Source of the DNA: Mycolicibacterium crocinum
Lineage (GTDB): Bacteria; Actinomycetota; Actinomycetes; Mycobacteriales; Mycobacteriaceae
NCBI RefSeq assembly: GCF_022370635.2
Contig: NZ_CP092362.2
Location: forward strand, 5,022,001 to 5,086,000
DNA: 64,000 nucleotides
Reading direction: 5' to 3'
The position numbers and the translations under genes were made by a program. This document shows positions 1 to 7,898 of the stretch, piece after piece. The stretch's first letter is position 1; the number at the start of each line of letters is the position of its first letter. The notes beneath the pieces are model-generated. The model had not been told where the DNA came from. It was given only the letters and a program-made list of their open reading frames with translations, and made no database searches.

Positions 1-23
1 CAGCGATGCAGGAGGTGAGTACT

Positions 24-473
24 GTGCTTCGCTTCGATCCGTTCAATGACCTTGATGCCATGGCCCGGGGATTGCTGACCAGCCAAACCGGAACCGATCG
101 CAGCCCCCGATTCATGCCGATGGACCTGTACAAGGTCGACGACCACTACGTTCTGACCGCCGACCTTCCCGGCGTGGATCCCGGTTCGATCGACGTCAAC
201 GTCGACAACGGGACCCTGACGCTCACGGCGCACCGCTCGGCCCGTTCCGAGGATTCGGTGCAGTGGTTGACCAGTGAGAGGTTCTTCGGCACCTACCGGC
301 GCCAGCTGGCACTCGGCGAAGGCATCGACACCGGCAAGATCTCGGCCACCTACGAGAACGGTGTGCTGACGGTGACGATTCCGCTGGCCGAGCGCGCCAA
401 GCCGCGCCGCATCGAAGTCACCCGTTCCGGCGAGAGCAAGCCCATCGAGGCGACGACCGTCGAAGCGGGCTGA
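24..473 (+). CDS. Hsp20 / alpha-crystallin small heat shock protein
   Basis: Small heat shock chaperone that holds unfolding proteins in the cytoplasm as an ATP-independent oligomer. The alpha-crystallin domain runs from about residue 32 (MPMDLYKVDDHYVL) to 130, with the conserved C-terminal block containing GVLTVTIPLAERAKP. It is closer to the mycobacterial Hsp18 type than to HspX. I place the start at the GTG at 24 because a clean GGAGG lies 8 nt upstream (11-15). An in-frame ATG at 6 would include the SD inside the coding sequence. The gene ends 14 nt before a strong hairpin at 487-530. Its promoter lies outside the window. Confidence 0.9.
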   Translation: MLRFDPFNDLDAMARGLLTSQTGTDRSPRFMPMDLYKVDDHYVLTADLPGVDPGSIDVNVDNGTLTLTAHRSARSEDSVQWLTSERFFGTYRRQLALGEGIDTGKISATYENGVLTVTIPLAERAKPRRIEVTRSGESKPIEATTVEAG

Positions 474-486
474 GCCCAACCACAGC

Positions 487-530
487 GCCGAACGTCCGGC
501 TTGGCCTGCTGGCCAGGCCGGACGTTCGGC
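487..530 (+). terminator. Hairpin terminator after hsp20
   Basis: Perfect 14-bp inverted repeat (487-500 with 517-530, arm GCCGAACGTCCGGC), with further pairing in the inner part (TGGCC/GGCCA). It sits 14 nt after the hsp20 stop. It has no U-tract, which is common for GC-rich actinobacterial terminators. It also argues against starting the next gene at 501. Confidence 0.75.
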
Positions 531-569
531 TCACAATTCGGTGTGCGCGGTCCGGCCCGCGGCTTTAGC

Positions 570-869
570 GTGATCGGCGTGGACTGGGAGTTCGAGGCCG
601 AGGTTTTCCAGTGGCGTGGTCCGGCGCCGTACTTCTTCGTCGAGACGCCAGCGCATGTCGATGACTTTCTGCACGCCCACCTCGGTGAACTGACGTACGG
701 CTGGGGTGTGATCCCGGCGCGGGTGCGCATCGGCGGCACCGAGGTGACGACATCGCTGATGCCGAAAGATGGCGTGTATCTGGTGCCGCTGAAGGTGGCC
801 CTACGCCGGCCCGAAGGCATCGACGACGGTGACCGTGTCCTTGTCCGGCTGCAGGTTGGCCGCACATGA
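570..869 (+). CDS. DUF1905 domain protein
   Basis: About 99 residues forming one DUF1905 beta-barrel domain: WEFEAEVFQW, a central GELTYGWGVIPARVRIG segment and a C-terminal DGDRVLVRLQV strand. The biochemical function of the family is unknown; it often occurs alone or fused to YdeI-like domains. The frame opens further upstream, but earlier starts fall inside the hairpin at 487-530, so I use the GTG at 570. A second GTG at 579 is equally possible because no SD is visible. Convergent with the GAF-EAL gene, 28 nt away. Confidence 0.7.
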   Translation: MIGVDWEFEAEVFQWRGPAPYFFVETPAHVDDFLHAHLGELTYGWGVIPARVRIGGTEVTTSLMPKDGVYLVPLKVALRRPEGIDDGDRVLVRLQVGRT

Positions 870-897
870 CGGCTGCGTCGAGATCGACTCTCCTACT

Positions 898-2187
898 TCA
901 TGTTTGACGAATAAGGTCGACTGCATCGGAGGGCGGTCCGAGATAGAAGCCCTGACCGTATTCGATACCGAGACCGATGAGTGTCTGTAGCTGGCTGGGT
1001 GTCTCGACAGCTTCGGCGACCGTCTTCGCCTGCAGCTCCGAGGCCAACGATTTCAGTGCCGTCGCCATCGCACGGGCGACCGGATCGTCGTCGATGGCGG
1101 CGATCAACTCGCCGTCGATCTTGATCATCTCCGGACGCAGCCTCAGCAGCTGGGTGAAGTTGGCATAGCCTGAGCCGGCATCGTCCACCGCGACCGATAC
1201 GCCGCGATCCCGCAACGACTTCAATCCGAGCACGAGGTCAGCGGGAAACGGTTCGTGCTCGGTGATTTCTACGATCAACGCACGGTCCTGCGCAGCCAAC
1301 ACGTCCTGGATCGCCGGCTCCAGCGCCGCGCTCGGACTCAGGTTGACCGACACGGGACAATCACCGGGGATCGGACCCGCCTCGCTTAAAACCGTACGGA
1401 GCGCGGCATATTCGAGGTCGATACCGCGGCCGAGCCGACGGGCCGCGCTGAACCATTGAATCGGTGTCACCCCCGACGAGGCGGGGAAACGCATCAAGCC
1501 CTCGTAGGCCGACGTGGTCCGGTTGTCGAGACGCACGATGGGCTGGAAGACCGCCCTCAGCGCGTCCGGCTGCGCCAGCACGGCGTCCAATCGTTCCTGC
1601 AGGCGCTCGGTTTCCGCGGCTTCCGGCACCATCACCGAGGCGATGAACCGCGCGGTGAGTGCGCGCTGTCCTCGATCATCGCCGTCGGTCATCACCTGGG
1701 TCAGCAGCGCTGAGAGTTGCAGTTGCGCGCCGACCAACGCGGAGACGAACTCGCTGATGGCCAGCAGTGCGTCGAGATCGGCGTCGGTGAATGCACCCGC
1801 TGCCGACGCCGCCAACAGCAGCGAACCGATCGGGTCGCCGTGGTACATCAGCGGAATCACCGCCCAGGACCGGGTGTCCCACTGCTTGTTCACCGCGCGG
1901 ACACGTGCCGACAGCCGCTCGTCGGTCATTCCGTCGTGGATCAGCTTCGGCCGTCTTTCCCGCGCCGCGAGTCCCTGGAAGCTGCTATCGGCGGGCACCA
2001 CGAAGCCCGTGGCGGCCGCGACCAGTCCGTGCGCCGAGACGGTGACGTATGCGTTGTCGGAGCCGCGAAGTAACGTCACGGCCGCCCCGTCGGCGTTCGG
2101 CACGAACGCGCACACCTGCTCGGAGACGCGCCCGACCAGCGACGCCGGGTCCATCGACGCTGTCGGTGCCTGAATCAATCTCTCCAC
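898..2187 (-). CDS. GAF-EAL protein, predicted cyclic-di-GMP phosphodiesterase
   Basis: Cytoplasmic signalling protein of about 429 residues. An N-terminal GAF domain (about 10-165) is followed by an EAL domain (about 190-425). The EAL catalytic signature is nearly complete: EGL in place of EAL, VNLSP, EITEHE, VDDAGSGY, KIDGE, AEAVE and GQGF. It is therefore expected to hydrolyse c-di-GMP under control of a ligand or redox input to the GAF. The start is set at the GTG at 2187, with GGAGGG 4 nt before it at 2192-2197; this is 12 nt after the acetyltransferase stop and in operon with it. An ATG at 2250 would overlap the upstream gene by 52 nt. No GGDEF partner is visible nearby. Confidence 0.85.
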   Translation of the reverse strand: MERLIQAPTASMDPASLVGRVSEQVCAFVPNADGAAVTLLRGSDNAYVTVSAHGLVAAATGFVVPADSSFQGLAARERRPKLIHDGMTDERLSARVRAVNKQWDTRSWAVIPLMYHGDPIGSLLLAASAAGAFTDADLDALLAISEFVSALVGAQLQLSALLTQVMTDGDDRGQRALTARFIASVMVPEAAETERLQERLDAVLAQPDALRAVFQPIVRLDNRTTSAYEGLMRFPASSGVTPIQWFSAARRLGRGIDLEYAALRTVLSEAGPIPGDCPVSVNLSPSAALEPAIQDVLAAQDRALIVEITEHEPFPADLVLGLKSLRDRGVSVAVDDAGSGYANFTQLLRLRPEMIKIDGELIAAIDDDPVARAMATALKSLASELQAKTVAEAVETPSQLQTLIGLGIEYGQGFYLGPPSDAVDLIRQT

Positions 2188-2198
2188 AGCACCCTCCG

Positions 2199-2798
2199 TC
2201 AGGAATGTCGCCTGAGCTGGAAGGTCAAATTGTTGCGTACCGCCGGCCATTCGATGTCGAGAATGGAGTACACCACGGTGTCGCGGCGAGACCCGTCGGC
2301 GAGCAGCTGATGGCTGCGCAGCACACCGTCGAGCTTGGCGCCGAGGCGTTCGATCGCCGCCCGGCTCCCGCGATTGAAGAAGTGGGTGCGGAATTCGACA
2401 GCGACGCAACCGAGTTGGTCGAACGCGTGCGAGAGCATCAGCAACTTGGTCTCGGTGTTGACCCCGGTACGCCGCGCCGATGCCGAGTACCAGGTGTGGC
2501 CGATCTCGAGCCGGCGGTTGGCGGCGTCGACATGGAACAAACTCGAGGATCCGACCACCACGCCGTCCGCCCGCCGCCGGATCACATAGGTGACACCGTC
2601 GTCGGAGGCCTGCATGGTCTGCATCCGGCTCACCCACGCCGCGGTGGTCTCCGGCGACGGCGCACTGGTGAACCACAACTCCCCCAGCGAACCGTCGGCC
2701 GCGGCAGCGGCGAGGTCGGGGATGTGAGAGTCGTGCAGCGGTTCGAGGGAAACCCATTGCGCGCCGGTCAAAGTCACCGGTTCGACGAATCGGCTCAT
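2199..2798 (-). CDS. GNAT acetyltransferase, RimJ/RimL type
   Basis: About 199 residues with a GNAT fold similar to RimJ/RimL-like N-acetyltransferases: an N-terminal LEPLHDSHIPDL helix, GVVVGSSSLFHVD strand pairs, the RRLEIGHTWYSASARRTGVNTE acetyl-CoA region and a C-terminal NRGSRAAIERLGAKLDG. It should transfer an acetyl group from acetyl-CoA to an amine; the substrate is unknown. The ATG at 2798 overlaps the stop of the upstream membrane protein as ATGA (2795-2798), indicating translational coupling. The GAF-EAL gene follows in the same operon. Confidence 0.85.
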   Translation of the reverse strand: MSRFVEPVTLTGAQWVSLEPLHDSHIPDLAAAAADGSLGELWFTSAPSPETTAAWVSRMQTMQASDDGVTYVIRRRADGVVVGSSSLFHVDAANRRLEIGHTWYSASARRTGVNTETKLLMLSHAFDQLGCVAVEFRTHFFNRGSRAAIERLGAKLDGVLRSHQLLADGSRRDTVVYSILDIEWPAVRNNLTFQLRRHS

Positions 2799-3217
2799 CT
2801 GCGGCGCGCCAGGGCGGTGATCAACGCCCACACCGACGAGAGAACCGCGCCACCCGCACACACCGCCCCGATGTAGAAGCCGTACCCGACCGACACCGAT
2901 CCGCCAACGTTGAGGTGGTAGTACCAGTAGGTCAATACACCGAGCAGCACCGAGATCACCAGCCCCGCCGCGGCGGCCAGGCGCGGGGACAGGTTGCGCG
3001 CCACCATCGCACCGGTGACGATCAGGGCCGACGCCAGCAGCACGATCAACTGGCCGGCCCCGAAGCGCGGCGGCAGCACGATACTGCCGACGGTGCCACC
3101 GATCGCGCTGGCGCGGCCGCCGCCCTTGACCGAGGTCGTCAACCACGGCAGCCAGGCGCTGACGGCCAGTATCGCCGCACACAGCACGACGAACCAGCCC
3201 GCACGCAGGTGTGCCAT
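2795..3217 (-). CDS. Small four-helix membrane protein of unknown function
   Basis: A 140-residue protein with four predicted membrane segments (about 6-25, 56-74, 80-98 and 112-132) joined by short loops; the C-terminus ends in RRR, likely cytoplasmic. I do not recognise the family. It heads a three-gene operon with the GNAT and GAF-EAL genes (4-nt overlap with the former). The ATG has a TAGGGT box 6 nt upstream (3224-3229), so the message is probably leaderless, with a promoter overlapping the stop codon of the ABC-F gene. Confidence 0.75.
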   Translation of the reverse strand: MAHLRAGWFVVLCAAILAVSAWLPWLTTSVKGGGRASAIGGTVGSIVLPPRFGAGQLIVLLASALIVTGAMVARNLSPRLAAAAGLVISVLLGVLTYWYYHLNVGGSVSVGYGFYIGAVCAGGAVLSSVWALITALARRR

Positions 3218-3223
3218 GGTCAG

Positions 3224-3229
3224 ACCCTA
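3224..3229 (-). promoter_or_regulatory. -10 box (TAGGGT), leaderless start
   Basis: TAGGGT read on the minus strand, 6 nt before the ATG of the membrane protein at 3217. It overlaps the stop codon of the ABC-F gene. Confidence 0.5.
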
Positions 3230-4801
3230 ACCCGCCGCGTCCACGACGCCGGGCTGCCGCATCGAGAAGGTCCGATCCAGATCCAGCCGGGCCAGGAACT
3301 CATCGTCGTGGCTGACCACGATCAGCGCACCACGGTAGGCCCGCAGCGCGTCCACCAGCTGGTCGACGCTGGCAAGGTCGAGATTGTTCGTCGGTTCGTC
3401 CAGCACGATCAGCTGCGGCGGCGGCTCGGCCAGCAGCAGCCGTGCCAGCGCCACCCGAAACCGTTCACCGCCGGACAGGGTGGCCACCGGCCGGTACACC
3501 GCGTCACCCCGTAGCAGGAACCGCGCCAGGCGGGTGCGCACCAGGGCGGAGTCGGCGTCCGGTGCGGTGGCGCGCACGTTGTCCAAGACGCTGGCGGCGT
3601 CGTCGAGGCCGTCGATACGCTGCGGCAGGTAGCCCACGCGGTCAGTCAGCAATCGGCCCGTGGTACCGGTGATCAGACCCTCTAGAAGCCGTGTCTTACC
3701 GATGCCGTTGCGCCCGACCACCGCGACCCGCTCGGGACCCATCACCACCAATGGTCCACGCGTGCCGGGTAATTCGGCGAGCCTGCGACTGGCCGGCACA
3801 CCGGGATCGGGCAGGTCGACGCGAATGTGCTCGTCACTGCGCAGTCTGGCCTCGGCCGCCTGCAGCGCGTCCGCGGCCTCGGCTGCCTTGTCGTCGAGTC
3901 CGGCCCGCAGCTTGCCCGCCGACACCTGCGCGGACGAGGCCCAGTTGTTCATCACGATCTTCGGTGCGCGTTTGTTGGCGTAATCCTTCTGTGCCTTGCG
4001 ATTACGATGAGCCAGCTTGGTCTCCGCAGCCGCGCGCAGTCGCTTCTGCACCCGCACCGTCTGCTCGGCGGCCGACACCGCCTGTGCCGCCGCGGCTTGC
4101 TCGTTCTCCAGATGGGCGCGCCATTCGCGATAGGGACCGCCGAACGACGTCAGCCGGTGGTTGTGCAGCTCGGCGGTGTGGTCCATCCGATTCAGCAGTG
4201 CCACATCGTGACTGACGATCACCAGCGTTGCAGGCCAGTCGTCGATCACGTCGAACAACCGGGCCCGGGCCTCACGGTCGAGGTTGTTGGTCGGTTCGTC
4301 GAGCAGAGTGATCGCGGCCGACTCCAGCCGAAGGGCGCTGATCCCCAACAGCATCGCCTCCCCGCCGGATACCTGTCCGACTGTCCGGTCCAAGTCCGCG
4401 GGTGCCAGGCCGATGACGCGCAGCGCGTCCGCGGCGCGGTCCGCGACGTCCCAGTCCTCGCCGATCACCTCGAAATCCCGCTCGGTCGCACTGCCGGATT
4501 CAATCGCGCGCAGTGCGGCCAGCTTCGCACCGACACCCAGCACGTCGGCGATCGACTGCGTGGTGTCCAACGTCAAAGTCTGCGGCAGGTAGGCGACGTC
4601 GCCGCCGGTGATGATCCGGCCGCCGGTGGGCACGAGGTCGCCGGCGATCAGCCGCAGCAGCGTTGACTTGCCGCTGCCGTTGGCGCCGATCAGGCCGGTT
4701 CGGCCGGTCGACAGCGTGGCGTCAAGGCCGCGCAGCGCCACCGTCCCGTCCGGCCAGGCGAAGTCGAGGTCGATCAGCGTGATTGCGGAATCGGTAGGCA
4801 T
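3227..4801 (-). CDS. ABC-F family ATPase
   Basis: About 524 residues with two ABC domains in one chain and no membrane segments, as in ABC-F ribosome-associated ATPases (translation factors and ribosome-protection antibiotic resistance proteins). Domain 1 has GANGSGKST, VSGGE and LLDEPTNNLD. Domain 2 has GRNGIGKT, LSGGE and VLDEPTNNLD. A charged linker rich in Ala, Glu and Lys separates them. Both Walker B glutamates are present. The start is the ATG at 4801 with GGAG 4 nt upstream; the open frame continues further 5' but lacks homology there. A short GTG-initiated ORF with a much stronger SD overlaps the start and may be a leader. Whether it confers drug resistance cannot be told from sequence. 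Confidence 0.88.
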   Translation of the reverse strand: MPTDSAITLIDLDFAWPDGTVALRGLDATLSTGRTGLIGANGSGKSTLLRLIAGDLVPTGGRIITGGDVAYLPQTLTLDTTQSIADVLGVGAKLAALRAIESGSATERDFEVIGEDWDVADRAADALRVIGLAPADLDRTVGQVSGGEAMLLGISALRLESAAITLLDEPTNNLDREARARLFDVIDDWPATLVIVSHDVALLNRMDHTAELHNHRLTSFGGPYREWRAHLENEQAAAAQAVSAAEQTVRVQKRLRAAAETKLAHRNRKAQKDYANKRAPKIVMNNWASSAQVSAGKLRAGLDDKAAEAADALQAAEARLRSDEHIRVDLPDPGVPASRRLAELPGTRGPLVVMGPERVAVVGRNGIGKTRLLEGLITGTTGRLLTDRVGYLPQRIDGLDDAASVLDNVRATAPDADSALVRTRLARFLLRGDAVYRPVATLSGGERFRVALARLLLAEPPPQLIVLDEPTNNLDLASVDQLVDALRAYRGALIVVSHDDEFLARLDLDRTFSMRQPGVVDAAG

Positions 4802-4850
4802 GGGTCTCCAGGTGGTCGTCAGCGGGCAGGTGAGCGGCGCTGTGATCCAC
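4722..4850 (-). CDS. Possible leader ORF overlapping the ABC-F start
   Basis: A 42-codon ORF starting at GTG 4850 with AAGGAGGG 8 nt upstream (4859-4866), the best SD in this region. It runs through the ABC-F ATG (4801) in a different frame and stops at TGA 4722-4724. The peptide is rich in His, Arg and Ala. ABC-F and other antibiotic-response genes in actinobacteria often carry regulatory leader ORFs, and this arrangement could couple or attenuate ABC-F translation. No homologue is recognised. It may be a chance ORF. Confidence 0.4.
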   Translation of the reverse strand: MDHSAAHLPADDHLETHAYRFRNHADRPRLRLAGRDGGAARP

Positions 4851-4935
4851 GGTGGGGACCCTCCTTTTCGACGCGCGGGCAGGAACGACGGCCACGGTAG
4901 TGGCGTAACTGCGATGCGGGCAACCGATTTATCCC

Positions 4936-4941
4936 TACGCT
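4936..4941 (+). promoter_or_regulatory. -10 box (TACGCT), leaderless start
   Basis: TACGCT lies 6 nt before the ATG of the cupin gene at 4948. Confidence 0.55.
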
Positions 4942-4947
4942 GAAGCC

Positions 4948-5391
4948 ATGGATCTCCCCGACTGGGTTCGCGCGCTCGACATGGGACCCCACCCCGAAGG
5001 CGGCTTCTTCCGCGAGACCTGGCGCAGCGAGCTCGTTGTCGGTGAATCGGCACTACCGCCCGACTACAACGGCCCGCGCAGCGCCGGAACCGCCATCTAT
5101 TTCGTGCTGCTGCCCGGCCAGCAGTCCGCGTGGCACACCGTGCGCAGCGCCGAGCTGTGGCTGTATCACCGCGGCGGCCCGTTGTTGCTCGAGATCGGAC
5201 CGGAAAAGGAAAGCGCCACAACGGTTCTGCTCGGTCCGGATATCCTCGCCGGTCAGCAGCCGCAAGTTCTGGTGCCGCCGGGGCATTGGCAGCGGGCACG
5301 TCCCCGCGACGACGAGCCGACCCTGGTCAGCTGTGTGGTGGTGCCGGGCTTCGACTTCGCGGACTTCGCCCTCGCGCCCCCTACCGACTGA
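4948..5391 (+). CDS. DUF985 cupin-family protein
   Basis: 147 residues of the DUF985/cupin_5 family, a single RmlC-like beta-barrel: PHPEGGFFRETWRS near the N-terminus, a central SAGTAIYFVLLPGQQSAWH strand pair, and PPGHWQRARP. The family has metal-binding or sugar-isomerase-like members but no established general function. Divergent from the ABC-F gene and probably leaderless (TACGCT 6 nt upstream). Its end overlaps the convergent BKACE-like gene by 11 nt. Confidence 0.8.
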   Translation: MDLPDWVRALDMGPHPEGGFFRETWRSELVVGESALPPDYNGPRSAGTAIYFVLLPGQQSAWHTVRSAELWLYHRGGPLLLEIGPEKESATTVLLGPDILAGQQPQVLVPPGHWQRARPRDDEPTLVSCVVVPGFDFADFALAPPTD

Positions 5392-6112
5392 CGGACGCCA
5401 GCACCTCGAACGCGGCGGCAACGAGCTCGGCGTTGCCCGGCGCCGTCGACCCGTCCGGTAGCAGCACCGTGTCCTCCAGCCCGATGCGGGTCTGCACTCC
5501 CAGCGCACCCGCATGGGCCAGCAGCGGCCAGCAGCTGTCGTCGAGGCCGTGCAGCAGCATCGGCGCCGGCGATTGTGCCCGCGCAATCCGGGCCAGAAGG
5601 TCGTCGGCGATCTCGGTGGTCCCGTCGGGTCCCAGTTCGACCATCACCCGCAGGCAGTGCGGAGCCACCTCCGAGTCCGCCCACGCCTGGGCGGCGTCGG
5701 CATGGAAGATGCCGGCTTCCACTCCGATGCCCCGGCTCAGCAACAGCTGCGCCAGTTCCTCGGCGCCGGGCTCGTGCCAGTTGACCGACGCGAAGTCGGG
5801 CAGCACAGTCCACGCCTCGACGGTGCGCAACCGCCGCTGCGGATCGGGCAGCGCCCAGAATCCCGTCGTCACCCCCAGGGGCAGGCCCGGCACGGCGTGC
5901 CGGACGGCGCTCACCGCGGCCCCGACGATCTCGGGTTCCAGCGAGTCCACCCCGTCGGCGGTCTTGGGGTGCAGGTGTACCGCCATCGCCCCGGCGCCGT
6001 GCGCGGCGACCGCCGCGGACGCCAGCTGTTCCGGCGACACCGGAAGTCCGGCGTGCTGATCGGGGGTTCGGGCGCCGTTGATACAGGCTTTCACATAGGG
6101 ACCTTGGGCCAT
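5381..6112 (-). CDS. BKACE / DUF849-type beta-keto acid cleavage enzyme
   Basis: About 243 residues with a TIM barrel of the DUF849 family. Members use Zn2+ to condense a beta-keto acid with acetyl-CoA and split it into acetoacetate and a new CoA ester. Visible signatures are KACINGART at the N-terminus, the zinc motif VHLHPK, and IGLEDT near the C-terminus. It is somewhat shorter than typical members (about 270-300 residues). The ATG at 6112 is preceded by GAGGGGTGAG. The substrate is unknown. Divergent from the K+ channel gene, 50 nt away. Confidence 0.8.
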   Translation of the reverse strand: MAQGPYVKACINGARTPDQHAGLPVSPEQLASAAVAAHGAGAMAVHLHPKTADGVDSLEPEIVGAAVSAVRHAVPGLPLGVTTGFWALPDPQRRLRTVEAWTVLPDFASVNWHEPGAEELAQLLLSRGIGVEAGIFHADAAQAWADSEVAPHCLRVMVELGPDGTTEIADDLLARIARAQSPAPMLLHGLDDSCWPLLAHAGALGVQTRIGLEDTVLLPDGSTAPGNAELVAAAFEVLASVSR

Positions 6113-6150
6113 AACGTCATTCTCACCCCTCACGACGCCACTTTCCGAAG

Positions 6151-6156
6151 TAGCGT
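6151..6156 (+). promoter_or_regulatory. -10 box (TAGCGT), leaderless start
   Basis: TAGCGT lies 6 nt before the ATG of the K+ channel gene at 6163. Confidence 0.55.
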
Positions 6157-6162
6157 TTCCCC

Positions 6163-7881
6163 ATGCGGGGCCACACCATCGTCTGCGGGGACGACGCACT
6201 CGGACTGCGGATCATCGACGAACTGAACAACGCCGGGGTCACCGTCGCGATCTCGCAGGCACCCGAGGACCTGGACGCGGCAGGGATCGCCACCGCCGCC
6301 GCGGTGATCTGCGCCGATGACGACGACGCCCTGAACCTGGAGATCGCACTGCTGGCCCGGCAGGCCAATCCCCGGGCACGGATCGTGGCCCGGCTGTCCA
6401 ATGCGGTGCTGCGCGAGGCGATGGCCGAAGGCAACGGGCCCGGCGCCATCCTCGACGTCGCGGACCTGGCGGCGCCCTCAGTGGTCGAGGCGCTGCTTAA
6501 GCGGACCACCCACACGATCTCGGTGGCGGGGGTGGATTTCGTCGTCAGCGGCACCACCGCCGGCCGCGACGGCAGCCTGCGGGAGATTTTCGGCGATCTC
6601 GCGCCGGTCGCGGTCATCCGCGGCGACGACTCGGAAAACCCCGGCGAGGTGATCGCCTGTCCCGGCCGCGACATGCAGGTGCGTACCGGTGACTGGACCG
6701 CCATGATCGGTACCGCCGACGAACTTGCGGAGCAGGGTATCGAGGTCGCCAAACCCATTCCGGCATCGCCGCGAGCGCGCCCACTGTTCGTCCGGATCGC
6801 CGACGGGGTGCGGGCATTCGCCGAGGACCTGAACCCGATGTTCTACCGCGCGCTGGCCGTGTCGGCCTCGCTCCTGATCGGGTCGACGATCATGCTGCGC
6901 TTCGCCTACAAGCAGCCTGGGATGGGCTGGATAGATGCGCTGTATTTCTCGGCGGAGACCATCGCGACCGTCGGGTACGGCGATTTCAATTTCCTCGAAC
7001 AGCCCACCTGGCTGCGTATGTGGGGCGTGGTGATGATGTTCGCCGGCGTGGCCACCACGGCGATCGTCGTGGCTTTTGTCGCCGATGTTCTCCTGTCACA
7101 GCGGATTTCGCAGGCAGCCAGCCGGCAGAAGGTGCGTCACCTGCAGCGCCACGTCGTCGTGGTGGGCCTCGGGTCGTTCGGCATCGGGGTGGCTGCGGTA
7201 CTCAAGGCCGCCGGGCACGACGTGGCCGTGATCGAACGTGACGAGGACAGCCGCTACCTGTCGGCGGCAGCCGAACTGGGTGTACCGGTCATCTTCGGTG
7301 ACGCCACGCTGCGGCAAACCCTGGAAGCCGCCCGTGTTCGTGACGCCCGCGCGGTCGCGGTGCTCACCCAGGACGATGTGGTCAACATCGAGACGGGCAT
7401 CGTTGTGCGCGAAATGCTGGGTGCGCGAACACTTCCCGAACAACAGCGCGTGAGCGTCCCGATCGTGCTGCGCATCTATGACCGGGCGCTGGGATCTGCC
7501 GTCGGCACGCGGTTCAAGTTCGAGTTCGTCCGCTCGACCGTCGATCTGGCCACGCCATGGTTCATCGGGGAAGCGATGGGGCTCGACGTCCTGGGCACCT
7601 TCTCGGTGGGGCAGCGGTCGTTCATGGTCGGTGCGGTGCAGGTCCAGCCCGGCAGCGAGCTGGACGGAATCCGGATGTTCCAGCTCTCCACCCAGACCCG
7701 GGTGATCGCCATCGGCCGCGAGGACGCCCCGCTGCGGTTGCATCCACGCCGCGACACCCAGTTGATCGCCGGGGACACCGCCTATCTGGTCGGCCCGTAC
7801 CGCGAACTGATCGCTACCCTCCGCAAGGGGGAGCACGCATCGCGGCCGGGAACGATCAGTGGCCCAACCCGGGCAGGTTGA
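6163..7881 (+). CDS. Two-TM potassium channel flanked by RCK/TrkA-N domains
   Basis: A 572-residue membrane protein. Residues 1-125 form a first Rossmann/RCK-like domain beginning TIVCGDDALG. Two helices at about 229-247 and 286-311 flank a pore loop with the K+ filter TVGYGD at 269-274. A second RCK domain starts at VVVVGLGSFGIG (about 331), with a likely RCK_C region at about 490-560. The expected role is K+ flux gated by a nucleotide or ion sensed by the RCK domains. An N-terminal RCK ahead of the pore plus one after it is less common than the MthK layout. Probably leaderless; the next gene starts 18 nt downstream. Confidence 0.88.
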   Translation: MRGHTIVCGDDALGLRIIDELNNAGVTVAISQAPEDLDAAGIATAAAVICADDDDALNLEIALLARQANPRARIVARLSNAVLREAMAEGNGPGAILDVADLAAPSVVEALLKRTTHTISVAGVDFVVSGTTAGRDGSLREIFGDLAPVAVIRGDDSENPGEVIACPGRDMQVRTGDWTAMIGTADELAEQGIEVAKPIPASPRARPLFVRIADGVRAFAEDLNPMFYRALAVSASLLIGSTIMLRFAYKQPGMGWIDALYFSAETIATVGYGDFNFLEQPTWLRMWGVVMMFAGVATTAIVVAFVADVLLSQRISQAASRQKVRHLQRHVVVVGLGSFGIGVAAVLKAAGHDVAVIERDEDSRYLSAAAELGVPVIFGDATLRQTLEAARVRDARAVAVLTQDDVVNIETGIVVREMLGARTLPEQQRVSVPIVLRIYDRALGSAVGTRFKFEFVRSTVDLATPWFIGEAMGLDVLGTFSVGQRSFMVGAVQVQPGSELDGIRMFQLSTQTRVIAIGREDAPLRLHPRRDTQLIAGDTAYLVGPYRELIATLRKGEHASRPGTISGPTRAG

Positions 7882-7886
7882 TCACC

Positions 7887-7892
7887 TACTCT
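7887..7892 (+). promoter_or_regulatory. -10 box (TACTCT), leaderless start
   Basis: TACTCT lies 6 nt before the ATG of the YihY-type gene at 7899, in the short gap after the K+ channel gene. Confidence 0.55.
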
Positions 7893-7898
7893 CTGCTC

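Noticed and set aside
898..2757. A single 619-residue protein reading from the EAL domain back to 2757
   Set aside because: The extra N-terminus is a shadow of the GNAT gene in another frame; a good SD and start lie at 2187.
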